39,000 bases of DNA from assembly GCA_023416135.1 (NCBI GenBank), contig JAEZIF010000513.1, forward strand, positions 1 to 39,000, read 5' to 3'. The translations under genes were made by a program, and so were the position numbers. Positions within the stretch are counted from its first letter, which is position 1; each line of letters starts with the position of its first letter. The DNA comes from Pseudomonadota bacterium (lineage in GTDB: Bacteria > Pseudomonadota > Alphaproteobacteria > Reyranellales > Reyranellaceae). Below are positions 25,900 through 35,010 of the stretch, piece after piece. The notes under the pieces are model-generated. The model saw only the letters and a program-made list of their open reading frames with translations. It was not told where the DNA came from and made no database searches.

Positions 25900-26781
25900 A
25901 TGAGCGATCTGACATTTGATTTCGTGATGACGCAGATGACGCTGGGGCTGGTGAACGGCTCGTTCTACGCCCTCCTCAGCCTCGGCCTCTGCATCATCTT
26001 CGGGATTCTCGACGTGGTGAATTTCGCGCATGGCGCGATGTACATGATGGGCGCCTTCATCGCCTGGATGCTGCTGCACTTTCTTGGCCTCGGATACTGG
26101 TGGGCACTGGTGGTGTCGCCGATCGTGGTCGGGGCGCTGGGAGCCGTGCTCGAGCGCACGATGTTCAGCCGCCTCTACGGGTCGCACCATATCTTCGGCT
26201 TCCTCCTGGCGTTCGGCCTGGTGCTGATGATCGAGGCCATCTTCCGTGTGGCTTTCGCCGGCGTCGGTACACCCTACGCCGTGCCGGCGGAACTGCGCGG
26301 CGTGTTCGATCTGGGCTACATGGTGCTGCCGGTCTATCGGGCCTGGGTGCTTGCGGTTTCGGCCGTGGTCTGCATTGTGACGTGGCTTGTGATCGAGCGG
26401 ACGCGGCTGGGCTCCTATCTCCGGGCCGCCATCGACAAGCCCGAGCTGGTTGCGGCCTTCGGCGTCAATGTACCTCGGCTCATTACTCTGACATTCGCCT
26501 TCGGTTGCGCCCTGGCGGCGTTGGGCGGCGTTCTCGCGGCGCCGATCTCGCCGGTGTCGCCGTTGATGGGGCAGTCGATCATCGTGGTGATCTTTGCGGT
26601 CGTCGTGATCGGCGGTCTCGGGTCGATCGTTGGATCCGTGGTCGGCGGGTATCTGCTCGGCATGGTGGAGGGGCTCTGCAAGGCTGTGTTTCCCGAGGGA
26701 TCGTACCTCAGCATCTTCATCATCATGATGATCGTCCTGATGACCACGAAGTCCGGCATTGCCGGCCGGAAGGCAATCTAG
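25900..26781 (+). CDS. livH: Branched-chain-amino-acid-type ABC transporter permease, LivH family
   Basis: Membrane subunit of the importer (293 aa from ATG 25900; a GTG at 25888 would add four residues and has an AAGGA site only four bases away). About eight helices are visible, with LivH landmarks MTLGLVNGSFYALLSLGL, ILDVVNFAHGAMYMMGAF and VVVIGGLGSIVGSVVGGYLLG. The last motif is the ATPase-contact loop region. The stop abuts the next start (TAG then ATG), so LivH and LivM are coupled. Confidence 0.92.
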   Translation: MSDLTFDFVMTQMTLGLVNGSFYALLSLGLCIIFGILDVVNFAHGAMYMMGAFIAWMLLHFLGLGYWWALVVSPIVVGALGAVLERTMFSRLYGSHHIFGFLLAFGLVLMIEAIFRVAFAGVGTPYAVPAELRGVFDLGYMVLPVYRAWVLAVSAVVCIVTWLVIERTRLGSYLRAAIDKPELVAAFGVNVPRLITLTFAFGCALAALGGVLAAPISPVSPLMGQSIIVVIFAVVVIGGLGSIVGSVVGGYLLGMVEGLCKAVFPEGSYLSIFIIMMIVLMTTKSGIAGRKAI

Positions 26782-27795
26782 ATGAAAGCCGTACTTCCTA
26801 TCCGCAACGGGTATGAACTGTCCGTGGTCGTGGCGCTGCTGGTGGCAGCGCTCGCCGCGCCGTTCTTTCTCTATCCGCTCTTCCTGATGAAGGTATACTA
26901 TCTGGCGCTGTTCGCGATCGCGTTCAGCATGCTGTTCGGCTTTGGTGGCCTGCTGTCGTTCGGTCATTGCGCCTATTTCGGCGCTGCGGCCTATCTTACC
27001 GGTCATGCGATCAAGATCTGGCACTTCACACCGGAGCTCGGAATCCTGTTCGGCGTGGCGTGCGGTACGGTCCTTGGCCTGGCGTGCGGCGCCATGGCGA
27101 TCCGCCGCAGCGGCATATACTTCGCGATGATCACCTTCGCTCTCGCCGAGATGGTCTACTTTCTTGCCAATCGCCTGCCGTTCACCGGCGGCGAGAACGG
27201 CCTGACTCAGGTGCCGCGCGGCGTCTTTCTCGGCCTGTTCGACCTGAAGAACGAAATGACGATGTACTACGTCACCCTGGCCGTCTTTATGCTGGGCTTC
27301 TTCGTGTTCGTTCGGGCGATCCGGTCGCCGTTCGGCCTGGCACTGCGTGCCATCAAGCAGAACGAAACGCGGGCCGCGTCCCTTGGCTACAAGGCGGCCG
27401 GCTTCAAGCTGACGGCCTTCGCGCTGTCGGCGTTCCTGGCCTCGCTGGCGGGTGCCCTGAAGGTGGTCGTCATCGAATTCGCCTCGCTCTCGGACGTCCA
27501 CTGGCATCTTGGCGGCCAGGCGATTCTGATGGCGTTGCTCGGTGGAGTTGGGACCTTCCTGGGCCCGGTGCTCGGTGCGGTGATCGTCCTGCTGCTGGAG
27601 GATTATCTCGCGTTCCTCGGCCAGTGGGTTACGTTCATCACCGGAGCGATCTTCGTCGTGTGCGTGCTGACGTTCCGTCGCGGGATACTTGGCGAACTGC
27701 CCGACGTCTTGGCTCGCCTGCGAAACAGGCGGGCGGGGCGCGCTCGTGCCGACGGAGAACGCTCGCTGGCCGTCACCGACGGCGCGACGTCCTAG
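26782..27795 (+). CDS. livM: Branched-chain-amino-acid-type ABC transporter permease, LivM family
   Basis: Second membrane subunit (337 aa). Landmarks include LLSFGHCAYFGAAAYLTGHA, RRSGIYFAMITFALAEM, the IKQNETRAASLGYKAAGFKL coupling loop and MALLGGVGTFLGPVLGAVIV. The C-terminus is an arginine-rich cytoplasmic tail. The ATG directly follows the livH stop. An 86-bp gap follows before the dioxygenase gene. Confidence 0.92.
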   Translation: MKAVLPIRNGYELSVVVALLVAALAAPFFLYPLFLMKVYYLALFAIAFSMLFGFGGLLSFGHCAYFGAAAYLTGHAIKIWHFTPELGILFGVACGTVLGLACGAMAIRRSGIYFAMITFALAEMVYFLANRLPFTGGENGLTQVPRGVFLGLFDLKNEMTMYYVTLAVFMLGFFVFVRAIRSPFGLALRAIKQNETRAASLGYKAAGFKLTAFALSAFLASLAGALKVVVIEFASLSDVHWHLGGQAILMALLGGVGTFLGPVLGAVIVLLLEDYLAFLGQWVTFITGAIFVVCVLTFRRGILGELPDVLARLRNRRAGRARADGERSLAVTDGATS

Positions 27796-27881
27796 ACCGC
27801 GATGATGGAAGTCATCACGCTCTAGGCGGCGAGTTCGCCGGAAGCCTGCCGCTCTCCACCAATGGCAAAGAGAAGAAACCA

Positions 27882-28742
27882 ATGGGAATCCTTGCCGCAA
27901 GCAGCCTCGTTGCACACGACACGGCCACCGCGATCCACGTCAGGCCGCTGACACCCTGCATCGGGGCGGAGATCCTGGATGTCGACATGTCGCGCGGCGT
28001 CGATGATGCGCTGTTCAACGCCATCCATCAGGCGTTCCTCGACTATCAGGTGATCTTCTTCCGCGAACAGAACCTCACCACGGTGCAGCACCGCGACCTG
28101 GCGCTGCGATTCGGCAAACCCGCCCTGTCGAAGAAGCTGAAGACCTACGACGGCTACGAGGACGTGTCGTTGCTGGAGAACGACGGCAGCAAGAGGGCCA
28201 TCGGTGCCCTCTGGCATGCCGACAACACCGACTACACGTGTCCGCCGCTCGGTTCCCTGCTCTATGCCGAGATCGTCCCGCGGGTCGGCGGCGACACCAT
28301 GTGGGCGAGCATGTATGCCGCCTACGATGCCCTGTCGGCCTCGATGAAAGCCTATCTCGCAGGGCTTTCGGCACTGCATGACAATTCGATCGTTCGCAAG
28401 CTCTATGCCGCCGACCAGTCGCTGCGCAGCGAGGGCATCGTGGTCGAGAAGGCCGTGCAGCATCCGGTGGTGCGTACCCATCCCGAGACGGGGCGCAAGC
28501 TTCTCTTTGTCAATTCGGGGTACACGCAGGCCATCGCAGGTGTTCCCGAGGTCGAGAGCAGGAGCATCCTGCAGGCGTTGTTCGAGCATATCGCGAAGCC
28601 GGAGTTCCAGGTCAGGTTTCGCTGGGAGCGCGGTTCGATGGCGATCTGGGACAATCGCTGCACGCAACACTACGCCCTCGACGACTACACCGAGCTTCGC
28701 CGCATGCGGCGTGTGCAGATCGACGGCGACGCGCCGTACTGA
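27882..28742 (+). CDS. TauD/TfdA-family Fe(II)/2-oxoglutarate-dependent dioxygenase
   Basis: This 286-aa enzyme couples 2-oxoglutarate decarboxylation to hydroxylation of a substrate. The iron ligands are His112 and Asp114 in LWHADNTDY and His263 in TQHYALDDY; the oxoglutarate-binding arginine is in the 273-277 cluster (LRRMRR). Length and motif spacing match taurine dioxygenase and TfdA. ATG 27882 has AGAGAAG before it. Family members release sulfite from sulfonates or cleave aryl ethers, or hydroxylate carnitine-like compounds. Its place between the importer and the CoA genes suggests it does an early oxidative step, with substrate unknown. Confidence 0.92.
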   Translation: MGILAASSLVAHDTATAIHVRPLTPCIGAEILDVDMSRGVDDALFNAIHQAFLDYQVIFFREQNLTTVQHRDLALRFGKPALSKKLKTYDGYEDVSLLENDGSKRAIGALWHADNTDYTCPPLGSLLYAEIVPRVGGDTMWASMYAAYDALSASMKAYLAGLSALHDNSIVRKLYAADQSLRSEGIVVEKAVQHPVVRTHPETGRKLLFVNSGYTQAIAGVPEVESRSILQALFEHIAKPEFQVRFRWERGSMAIWDNRCTQHYALDDYTELRRMRRVQIDGDAPY

Positions 28743-28780
28743 ACGCGGCGTTCGAGCCGGCCTGCTGAAGAGGAGGGGAT

Positions 28781-30175
28781 ATGGCGATCACCGATCGACT
28801 GGCCGCGCATATTGCGTCGGTACGCTACGAAGATCTCCCGCCGGCCGTCGTGGCAGCCACCAAGCGGCTGATCATGGATACCCTCGGGACAGGATATGCC
28901 GGGGGAGGTGAACCCGGTTGCGCGGAAGTCGCCGACACCGTGCTGGCCGACGGCACTGCACCTCACGCCACCTTATGGTCGACAGGCGAGCGCACCTCGG
29001 TCATGGGGGCGGCTCTCGTCAACGGCACGTGTGCTGCCGCTCTCGACTACGACAGCCTGCATTTCGACGGCGTCATCCATCCCGAGATCGTCACTGTGCC
29101 GGCAGCCCTCGCCCTGGGCGAGCGGGAGGGCCGCAGCGGACGAGACCTGATAAAGGCGGTGGCTGTCGGTGGCGACCTGATGTGCCGCCTCGCGATGTCG
29201 ACGGGCCGCAACTCCGCGTGGTTCGTCACCTCCACAAACGGAACCTTCGGCGCCGCCGCTTCTGCAGCCATCATGCTCGGGCTGAACCAGACGCAAAGCC
29301 GCGAGGCGTTGGGCCTCGCGCTTTGCCAGGCGTCGGGCACGATTCAGGCCGTACTGGAGAAGACGCTGGCGAAACGGATGCAGTCGGCCTTTGCCGCGCG
29401 CAGTGGAGTGCTGGCGGCCGAGCTCGCACGGCGCGATGTCACCGGCCCGGTGGAGGCGATCGAAGGCAAAGCGGGCTACTACGCGGCGTTCGAGGCGGGC
29501 GATGCCGATATCCTGCTGGCCGATCTCGGGCAAAACTACGAGACGCTCAACACCGGGATAAAGAAGTTCCCGAGTTGCGCCTGCAATCATGCCGCCATTC
29601 AGGCGGCGATCGACCTTGCCCGCGATCACGCGATCTATCTGGAGAATCCGGAGCGCATTCGGGTACGCATCACGCCGTACATGCAGCAGGTGGTCGGTGG
29701 CGCATTCGATCCCTCAGGCGACCTCCAGGTCGCGGCTCAGTTCAGTGTGAAGTACTCGGTGGCCTGCGCGCTCCTGCGCCGGGAACTCGTCCTCTCCGAC
29801 CTCACGCGCGATCGCGTCCTCGAGCCGCGGGTGCGTGCCCTGGCCGACCGCGTCGAGGTCGAACTCGATCCGGTGAATACGGGCTTCCTGACGCCCGCCA
29901 CCGTCGTCGTGGAGGCCGGCGGCAAGGTTTTCGAGCGAACGGTCGATGCCGTTCCCGGTTCGGCGCAGGCGCCGTTGAGTGACCGCGAGGTGGCGAACAA
30001 GTTCCAGGACTGCATGTCCTACGGCAGGTCGAGAGGAACGATGATCGACGCCTCTCGCCTGTTCGACGACCTGTCGGCCCTGGAAGAGGTCGAGAACCTG
30101 AACGCGATGATGTCGGCTGTGTTCGCTCCGGCCCGGCAAACGCCGGCGCGCAGTACGCACGCCGCGAGAAGCTGA
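28781..30175 (+). CDS. MmgE/PrpD-family protein
   Basis: The 464-aa product matches the MmgE/PrpD fold, which includes 2-methylcitrate dehydratase, cis-aconitate decarboxylase and iminodisuccinate epimerase. Family features are the N-terminal LIMDTLGTGYAGG, ALDYDSLHFDGVIHPEIVTVPAALALGE, the NTGIKKFPSCACNHAAI block and a C-terminal domain with ELDP..GFLTPATVVVEAGG. GGAGGGGAT precedes the ATG. Members act on small carboxylic acids by proton abstraction next to a carboxylate. The reaction here is unknown; a hydration/decarboxylation of an acid intermediate would fit the CoA genes that follow. It starts 38 bp after the dioxygenase gene. Confidence 0.92.
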   Translation: MAITDRLAAHIASVRYEDLPPAVVAATKRLIMDTLGTGYAGGGEPGCAEVADTVLADGTAPHATLWSTGERTSVMGAALVNGTCAAALDYDSLHFDGVIHPEIVTVPAALALGEREGRSGRDLIKAVAVGGDLMCRLAMSTGRNSAWFVTSTNGTFGAAASAAIMLGLNQTQSREALGLALCQASGTIQAVLEKTLAKRMQSAFAARSGVLAAELARRDVTGPVEAIEGKAGYYAAFEAGDADILLADLGQNYETLNTGIKKFPSCACNHAAIQAAIDLARDHAIYLENPERIRVRITPYMQQVVGGAFDPSGDLQVAAQFSVKYSVACALLRRELVLSDLTRDRVLEPRVRALADRVEVELDPVNTGFLTPATVVVEAGGKVFERTVDAVPGSAQAPLSDREVANKFQDCMSYGRSRGTMIDASRLFDDLSALEEVENLNAMMSAVFAPARQTPARSTHAARS

Positions 30176-30186
30176 CGGAGGAAGCG

Positions 30187-31407
30187 ATGCGTGCGAATCA
30201 CAGCGGGACCACGGTGGCGAAAGCCGGTGTGAGCAAGCCTCTGGACGGCGTTCGGGTTCTCGAGTTCGGGCATTTTGCGGCCGGCCCCTTCGCCGGTTTG
30301 TTGCTGGCGGACTGGGGAGCCGATGTGGTCAAGGTCGAGCCGCCGGGCGGTGAAGGCCTGCGTGCCTGGCCGCCTTTCTCTCCGGGAGACGAGGACCAAC
30401 CTTCTTACAGCCTGAACTTCGCATCGGTCAGCCGCAACAAGCGCAGCATTACCGCCGATTTCAAGGATCCCGCCGACAGGAAGCGTCTGCTGGCCTTGTG
30501 CGAGAAGGCCGACATCATCATCGAGAACTTCAGGCCCGGCGTCATGGCGCGCCTTGGGCTGGGGTACGAGCAGCTCGCGGCGATCAATCCGCGTCTGGTC
30601 TATTGCTCCGTCTCCGGCTACGGCCAGTCCGGCCCCTATAGCGGCAAGGGCGCCTTCGACGTCGCCATCCAGGCGATATCCGGCATCATGAGCGTCACGG
30701 GCGACGAGGAGGGCGCTCCGGCCAAATGCGGCGTCCCGGTTGCCGACTTCTGCACGGCTGTGTTTGCCGCGCTGAGTTCGGTGGTCGCCTTGCGGCAGGC
30801 CGAGCAGACCGGCAAAGGCAGCTACGTCGACTGTTCGATGCTGTCCTGCATGCTGGCGATCTCCGCCCTGCAGACCAGTGAGTTCTGGGGCACCGGCATA
30901 TCGCCCAAGAGGTTGGGATCAGGCCATCCGCGCAACGCGCCTTACGAAGGTTTCCTGGCCAGAGACGACAAATGGATCGTGGTCGCGGCCGGCAACGAGC
31001 AGCTCTGGCGGCGGATGTGCAAGGCCATGTCGATCGACGAGCTGGCGGAAGATCCGCGCTTTGCCGTTCAGGCCGACCGGGCGCGCAACCGGAAACAGCT
31101 GGCGGAGATCCTGGCGCCTACATTCAGGAAGCACACCGCCGACGAATGGCTTGCCGTTCTCGAGGCGGCAGGCGTTCCTTGTGCGCCGATCTGCGACTAC
31201 GCCGAGTCGCTGGACAGCGAGCACGTCCGCGCGACCGGCCTCATCCATGACATGGCGCTGCCGAACGGCAAGACGACACCCACAATCGGCAATCCCATTC
31301 GCATGACCGGCTACGAATTCGAAGTGTTCCGTCGCCCGCCCAACGCCGGCGAGCACAATGGCGTGGTCGACTCGGAGTGGCTGGGCGACCAGTACGCCGG
31401 CAAATAG
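30187..31407 (+). CDS. CaiB/BaiF-family (class III) CoA-transferase
   Basis: This 406-aa enzyme moves CoA between carboxylic acids. The catalytic Asp187 lies in VPVADFCTAVF; LEFGHFAAGPFAGLLLADWG, NKRSITADFKDP and NFRPGVMARLGL are standard family blocks. GGAGGA lies five bases before the ATG and 11 bp after the MmgE/PrpD stop. With the acyl-CoA ligase at 36246 the cluster has two independent ways to activate acids as CoA thioesters, perhaps for the substrate and a later product. Confidence 0.93.
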   Translation: MRANHSGTTVAKAGVSKPLDGVRVLEFGHFAAGPFAGLLLADWGADVVKVEPPGGEGLRAWPPFSPGDEDQPSYSLNFASVSRNKRSITADFKDPADRKRLLALCEKADIIIENFRPGVMARLGLGYEQLAAINPRLVYCSVSGYGQSGPYSGKGAFDVAIQAISGIMSVTGDEEGAPAKCGVPVADFCTAVFAALSSVVALRQAEQTGKGSYVDCSMLSCMLAISALQTSEFWGTGISPKRLGSGHPRNAPYEGFLARDDKWIVVAAGNEQLWRRMCKAMSIDELAEDPRFAVQADRARNRKQLAEILAPTFRKHTADEWLAVLEAAGVPCAPICDYAESLDSEHVRATGLIHDMALPNGKTTPTIGNPIRMTGYEFEVFRRPPNAGEHNGVVDSEWLGDQYAGK

Positions 31408-31425
31408 CTTTCGGAGAGAACGATA

Positions 31426-32118
31426 ATGGCTGGTGAGAACGGACTCGTCGTCACGCGCCCCGATGAAACCCGTCTCGACGTGGTGATGAATCGTCCGGAA
31501 CGGTCGAATTCCCTCGATACGCGGAGCGTTGCTGCCCTGACGGATATCGTGCTGGAGGCCTATGAGGACGATACGAATCTCCTGGTCCTGAGCGGTGCCG
31601 GCCGTCACTTCTGTTCGGGATTCGACACGGGGCAGGGCGGCTTTGCCAACAAGAAGGAGCGCAACAACCGCATTCTCGCGATCGAGTCCCTCCTCCAGCT
31701 GATCTGGAACGCCCCCTACGTCACGGTGGCTTTCGTGCAGGGGGCGGCGATCGGCGCCGGAGCCGATCTCGCGGCGAGTTGTGACTATCGCGCCTGCAGC
31801 TCCTCGGCCTATCTGCGCTTCCCCGGCTTCCGCCTGTCCGGCGTCACGTTGGGCACCGGGCGGCTGGCCAGGATCGTCGGCGACCACCGGGCATTCGACC
31901 TGGTGCTGCGCAACCGCAAGGTCGACGCACAGGAGGCGATGGCGAACGGGTTGGCCACCGATCTGGTCGAGGAAGCCGATCGTGTGCAGTTCGCCGATGC
32001 GTTGGCGACCGATCTGCAGGGCGTGGAGAAGAACTCCATTCTCGCCCTCAAGTCGGCGGTACGTGCACCCGATCGCTGGCAGAGCATGGCGCGCATTCCG
32101 TTGTCGCTGCGCCGCTAG
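31426..32118 (+). CDS. Crotonase-fold (enoyl-CoA hydratase/isomerase) protein with atypical active site
   Basis: This is a crotonase-fold protein of 230 aa, about 30 shorter than usual, with the two oxyanion-hole segments LSGAGRHFCSGFDTG and VQGAAIGAGADLAAS. By alignment with rat enoyl-CoA hydratase, the glutamate normally in GGCEL is Asp114 (GADL) and the second, in PE, is a Gly (RFPGFRLSG, 131-138). Without either glutamate, ordinary enoyl-CoA hydration is unlikely; crotonase-fold isomerases, hydrolases and decarboxylases use other residues. The C-terminal helix that closes the site is shortened (ends SLRR). A CGGAGA site precedes the ATG. It follows the CoA-transferase by 18 bp. Confidence 0.88.
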   Translation: MAGENGLVVTRPDETRLDVVMNRPERSNSLDTRSVAALTDIVLEAYEDDTNLLVLSGAGRHFCSGFDTGQGGFANKKERNNRILAIESLLQLIWNAPYVTVAFVQGAAIGAGADLAASCDYRACSSSAYLRFPGFRLSGVTLGTGRLARIVGDHRAFDLVLRNRKVDAQEAMANGLATDLVEEADRVQFADALATDLQGVEKNSILALKSAVRAPDRWQSMARIPLSLRR

Positions 32119-32185
32119 AGCATGCACCGAGATTGTTGCGGCGGGCACGGAAATGCCGGAGCCCCGCGCTCGAAGGGAGTGGCAG

Positions 32186-33724
32186 ATGGAAGACGCGGTT
32201 ACGGACCGCTTGAGTGCCCGACGCGAGCAGGCGCTGAAAATGGGCGGCGCCGAACGGCTGAATAAGGTTCGCGCGGCGGGCAAATTGCCGGTCCGCGATC
32301 GCCTCGACATTCTGTTCGATCCCGGGTCGTTCGATGAAATCGGCCTCCTCGCCCACAGCCAGTATCCTGGCCTCGAAAATCGTACACCGGCCGACGGAGT
32401 CGTCACCGGTTCCGGCCTCATCGACGGTCGGCCTGTCTTCGTGATCGCAGACGATCCGTCGGTGCTGGCGGGCACAAGAGGTCGCGTCGCCGAGGAGAAG
32501 CTGACACGCCTGAGGGCGCTCGCCCTTCAGGAACGTTTGCCGCTGGTAATGCTGAACGAGGCGGGAGCCGCGCGTGTCCAGGAAACGCAGGGCGCCTATT
32601 CCGCCGGCCTTGGCGCCGGTTTCGAGCAGCATTTCCATCTGAGCGGTGTGGTGCCGCAGGTTTCCGTGCACATGGGCGCGTCGTTTGGGGGGCCGTCTTT
32701 CGTCGGGGCAATGGGCGACTTCACGGCGATGGTGAAGGGCACGGGATTCATGGGCATGTCCGGTCCGCCGATCGTCAAGGTGGGCATCGGGGTCGAGCAC
32801 AGCGCCGACGAGATCGGCGGTCCCGAGATGGCGATGCGGGCGACCGGCCAGATCCATTATCTGGGGGGCGATGAGGCCGACACCTTGCGCGCGGTGCGCC
32901 GCTATCTTTCCTACCTTCCATCCAACTGCTTCGAGCGGCCGCCCATGGGTGCTTCCCGCGCCGCGCCCTGCGAGACGGCGGAAGGTGCGCTGGCGCTTCG
33001 CCGGTTGGTGCCGGAGGCCCAGCGGCGCGCCTACAGCATGCACAAGCTGCTGGCGCTCGTCGTGGATGAAGACAGCCTGTTCGAGTTGCAGGCCGACTAC
33101 GGCCGCAATCTTATCACCGCGCTGGCGCGCATTGATGGTCGGCCTGTCGGGGTGGTGGCCAACAACCCCGCGGCGCGCGCCGGCACGTTGGACGAGAAGG
33201 CCGCCATCAAGGCGCGTAAGTTCATCGACGTCTGCGACGCGTTCCATATTCCGCTGGTGTTCTTTTGCGACACGCCCGGCTTCCTGGTCGGGCCGGACAT
33301 CGAGCGGCACCGCATGGTGAGCCTGTGCGGCCGTCTGATGATGTCGTTGATCTCGGCCTCGGTGCCCAAGATCACCATTGTCGTCCGCAAGGCCGTCGGC
33401 ATGGCGTATATCGCGATGTGCGGCCGCGCCTGCCGTCCGAACGCCATCGTTTCATGGCCCACCGCGTTCTTCGATGTCATGGGCCCCGAAGCGGGCGTAA
33501 TGCTGGCCCATGAGAAGGAAATCATGGCGGCAGCCGATCCAGCGGCGAAGAAGCAGGAGATACTGGCCGGCTTCGAGGCCGCGGCGAGCGCCTATGCCGC
33601 CGCGGGTCTCGGTCTGATCGATGATGTGATCGCACCGGAGGAAACACGCCGGGCGATCCTGAGGACGTTGCAGCGCGCCAGCGGTTGCGACCCCTCCGGC
33701 TTCAAGCGCCGTATCGAACCCTGA
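32186..33724 (+). CDS. Biotin-dependent acyl-CoA carboxylase, carboxyltransferase (beta) subunit
   Basis: The 512-aa product has the two-lobed carboxyltransferase fold of propionyl-/methylcrotonyl-CoA carboxylase beta chains. GGAERLNKVRAAGKLPVRDR opens the N-terminal lobe, GMSGPPIVK and HSADEIGG follow, and the C-terminal lobe has FCDTPGFLVGPDIER and VVRKAVGMAYIAMCG. ATG 32186 has AGGGAG before it. The partner with biotin carboxylase and biotin carrier is not present, so this subunit either borrows one from elsewhere or works as a decarboxylase. The N-terminal QETQGAY segment differs from the usual IQEGV. Last gene of the plus-strand run; it converges on the next gene with 16 bp between stops. 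Confidence 0.93.
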   Translation: MEDAVTDRLSARREQALKMGGAERLNKVRAAGKLPVRDRLDILFDPGSFDEIGLLAHSQYPGLENRTPADGVVTGSGLIDGRPVFVIADDPSVLAGTRGRVAEEKLTRLRALALQERLPLVMLNEAGAARVQETQGAYSAGLGAGFEQHFHLSGVVPQVSVHMGASFGGPSFVGAMGDFTAMVKGTGFMGMSGPPIVKVGIGVEHSADEIGGPEMAMRATGQIHYLGGDEADTLRAVRRYLSYLPSNCFERPPMGASRAAPCETAEGALALRRLVPEAQRRAYSMHKLLALVVDEDSLFELQADYGRNLITALARIDGRPVGVVANNPAARAGTLDEKAAIKARKFIDVCDAFHIPLVFFCDTPGFLVGPDIERHRMVSLCGRLMMSLISASVPKITIVVRKAVGMAYIAMCGRACRPNAIVSWPTAFFDVMGPEAGVMLAHEKEIMAAADPAAKKQEILAGFEAAASAYAAAGLGLIDDVIAPEETRRAILRTLQRASGCDPSGFKRRIEP

Positions 33725-33740
33725 TCGGCTACCCGCTGCG

Positions 33741-34862
33741 TCAGGAGAAACCGGCGATGCGCGCGATGGTGCGCAACTGGATCTCCGTCGTGCCCTCGGT
33801 GATGGGATAGAGCCGGGCGTCGCGGAAGTAGCGCTGGATCGGCAGTTCGTTGAGATAGCCGGCCCCGGCAACGATGCGCATTGCCTGGTCGCTCACGCTG
33901 ACCGCCGCCTCGCTGGCGACGACTTTGGCGATCGAGGCGTCGAGCTGGCAATCGAGTCCGGCATCGAACTTCATCGCCGCCTGGCGCACCTGAAGCCGAG
34001 CATTGCTCACTTCGATCAGCATGTGGGCGAGCTTGTGCTGGATCGCCTGGTACTGGTTGATGCTCTTGCCGAAGGTGGAGCGCAGGCGGGCATAGCTCTC
34101 GGCATCCTCGAGCGCCGCGCGCGCCACTCCGGTACTCCTGGCGGCGTGCATGATGCGGCCGTCCTCAAGCACCGACATGATGTAGTCCATGCCGCGACCT
34201 GGTTCGCCGATCAGCGCGTCGTGCGGCACGACGCAGTCGAGGAACACCGCGCCGGTCTCCATCGATCGATGTCCCAACTTGTCCAGCTTGTCGATCCGGA
34301 TACCCGGCAGGTCGGTATCGACCAAGAACAGGCTGATGCCGCCGCGGCGCGCCTGCCGGTCGGTATAGACCACGACGATCATGTAATCGCTGAAAGGCGC
34401 GCCGGTGATGTACATCTTGTTGGCGCGGATGCGCCACCCGCTGCCCTCCGGCGAGGCTGTCCCGCGCATCGCCAGCACGTCGGAGCCGGCATCGGGCTCG
34501 CTCATGGCGAAGGCCGACGATTTCTCGCCGGTCAACAGCGGCAGGTAGTAGCGCTCGATCTGGGCCGGCGTGCCGACGCGCGGCAGCAGTCGACTGCCGA
34601 GGCCAATGAAGCCTGTGGCCAGACCGGCGCAGACGCGCGCGCTCTCCTCGAGCAGGATGCATTGGTAGAGCAGCCCGGCGCCCGCGCCGCCATGTTGTTC
34701 CGCCGCGGTCACGGCGAGAAGGCCGGCGGCCCCGGCCTTCCGGAGCAACTCCCGTGGATACTTGCCGGTGCGCTCGGCCTCGTCGATCAGTGGCCGGATC
34801 TCGCGGTCGGCGAAGCGTCGGCACGTTTCGCGGAACGCGGTTTCCTGTTCAGTTTCAAGCAT
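33741..34862 (-). CDS. Acyl-CoA dehydrogenase
   Basis: This 373-aa flavoprotein introduces a C2-C3 double bond in an acyl-CoA. FAMSEPDAGSDV, the ITGAPFSDYMIVV block, and the C-terminal YLNELPIQRYFRDAR with ITEGTTEIQ are clear; Glu356 in TEGTTEIQ is the expected catalytic base. I place the start at ATG 34862 because GGGAGG lies just upstream on the minus strand; the open frame continues upstream but only as antisense of the divergent gene. It is divergent from the next gene with a group of ATTGAT motifs in the 148-bp gap. Confidence 0.93.
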   Translation of the reverse strand: MLETEQETAFRETCRRFADREIRPLIDEAERTGKYPRELLRKAGAAGLLAVTAAEQHGGAGAGLLYQCILLEESARVCAGLATGFIGLGSRLLPRVGTPAQIERYYLPLLTGEKSSAFAMSEPDAGSDVLAMRGTASPEGSGWRIRANKMYITGAPFSDYMIVVVYTDRQARRGGISLFLVDTDLPGIRIDKLDKLGHRSMETGAVFLDCVVPHDALIGEPGRGMDYIMSVLEDGRIMHAARSTGVARAALEDAESYARLRSTFGKSINQYQAIQHKLAHMLIEVSNARLQVRQAAMKFDAGLDCQLDASIAKVVASEAAVSVSDQAMRIVAGAGYLNELPIQRYFRDARLYPITEGTTEIQLRTIARIAGFS

Positions 34863-34884
34863 TGGGCCACTGCCTCCCGTTCGG

Positions 34885-34944
34885 AAATTGATGCGATATT
34901 GATCGTATTGATCAAATTTCACTTCTGCAATTGATGCATTCTGG
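34885..34944. promoter_or_regulatory. Cluster of four ATTGAT motifs in the divergent promoter region
   Basis: ATTGAT starts at 34887, 34898, 34907 and 34930; the last lies in CAATTGATGCATTC, which matches the site upstream of the regulator gene (19938). Spacing of the first three is 11 and 9 bp, about one helical turn. The region is between two divergent flavoprotein genes in AT-rich DNA, so one array could serve both promoters. Role inferred from recurrence. Confidence 0.6.
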
Positions 34945-35010
34945 ATAAACTTTCTCCATCGAACCGCTGTTTCAATCGAAATTCGAACCATCCGGCGAAG
35001 GAAGAACGAC

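Noticed and set aside
26967..27881. Extended N-terminus for the TauD-like protein reaching back into livM
   Set aside because: The upstream part is an out-of-frame reading of livM; a ribosome site and the usual protein start are at 27882.
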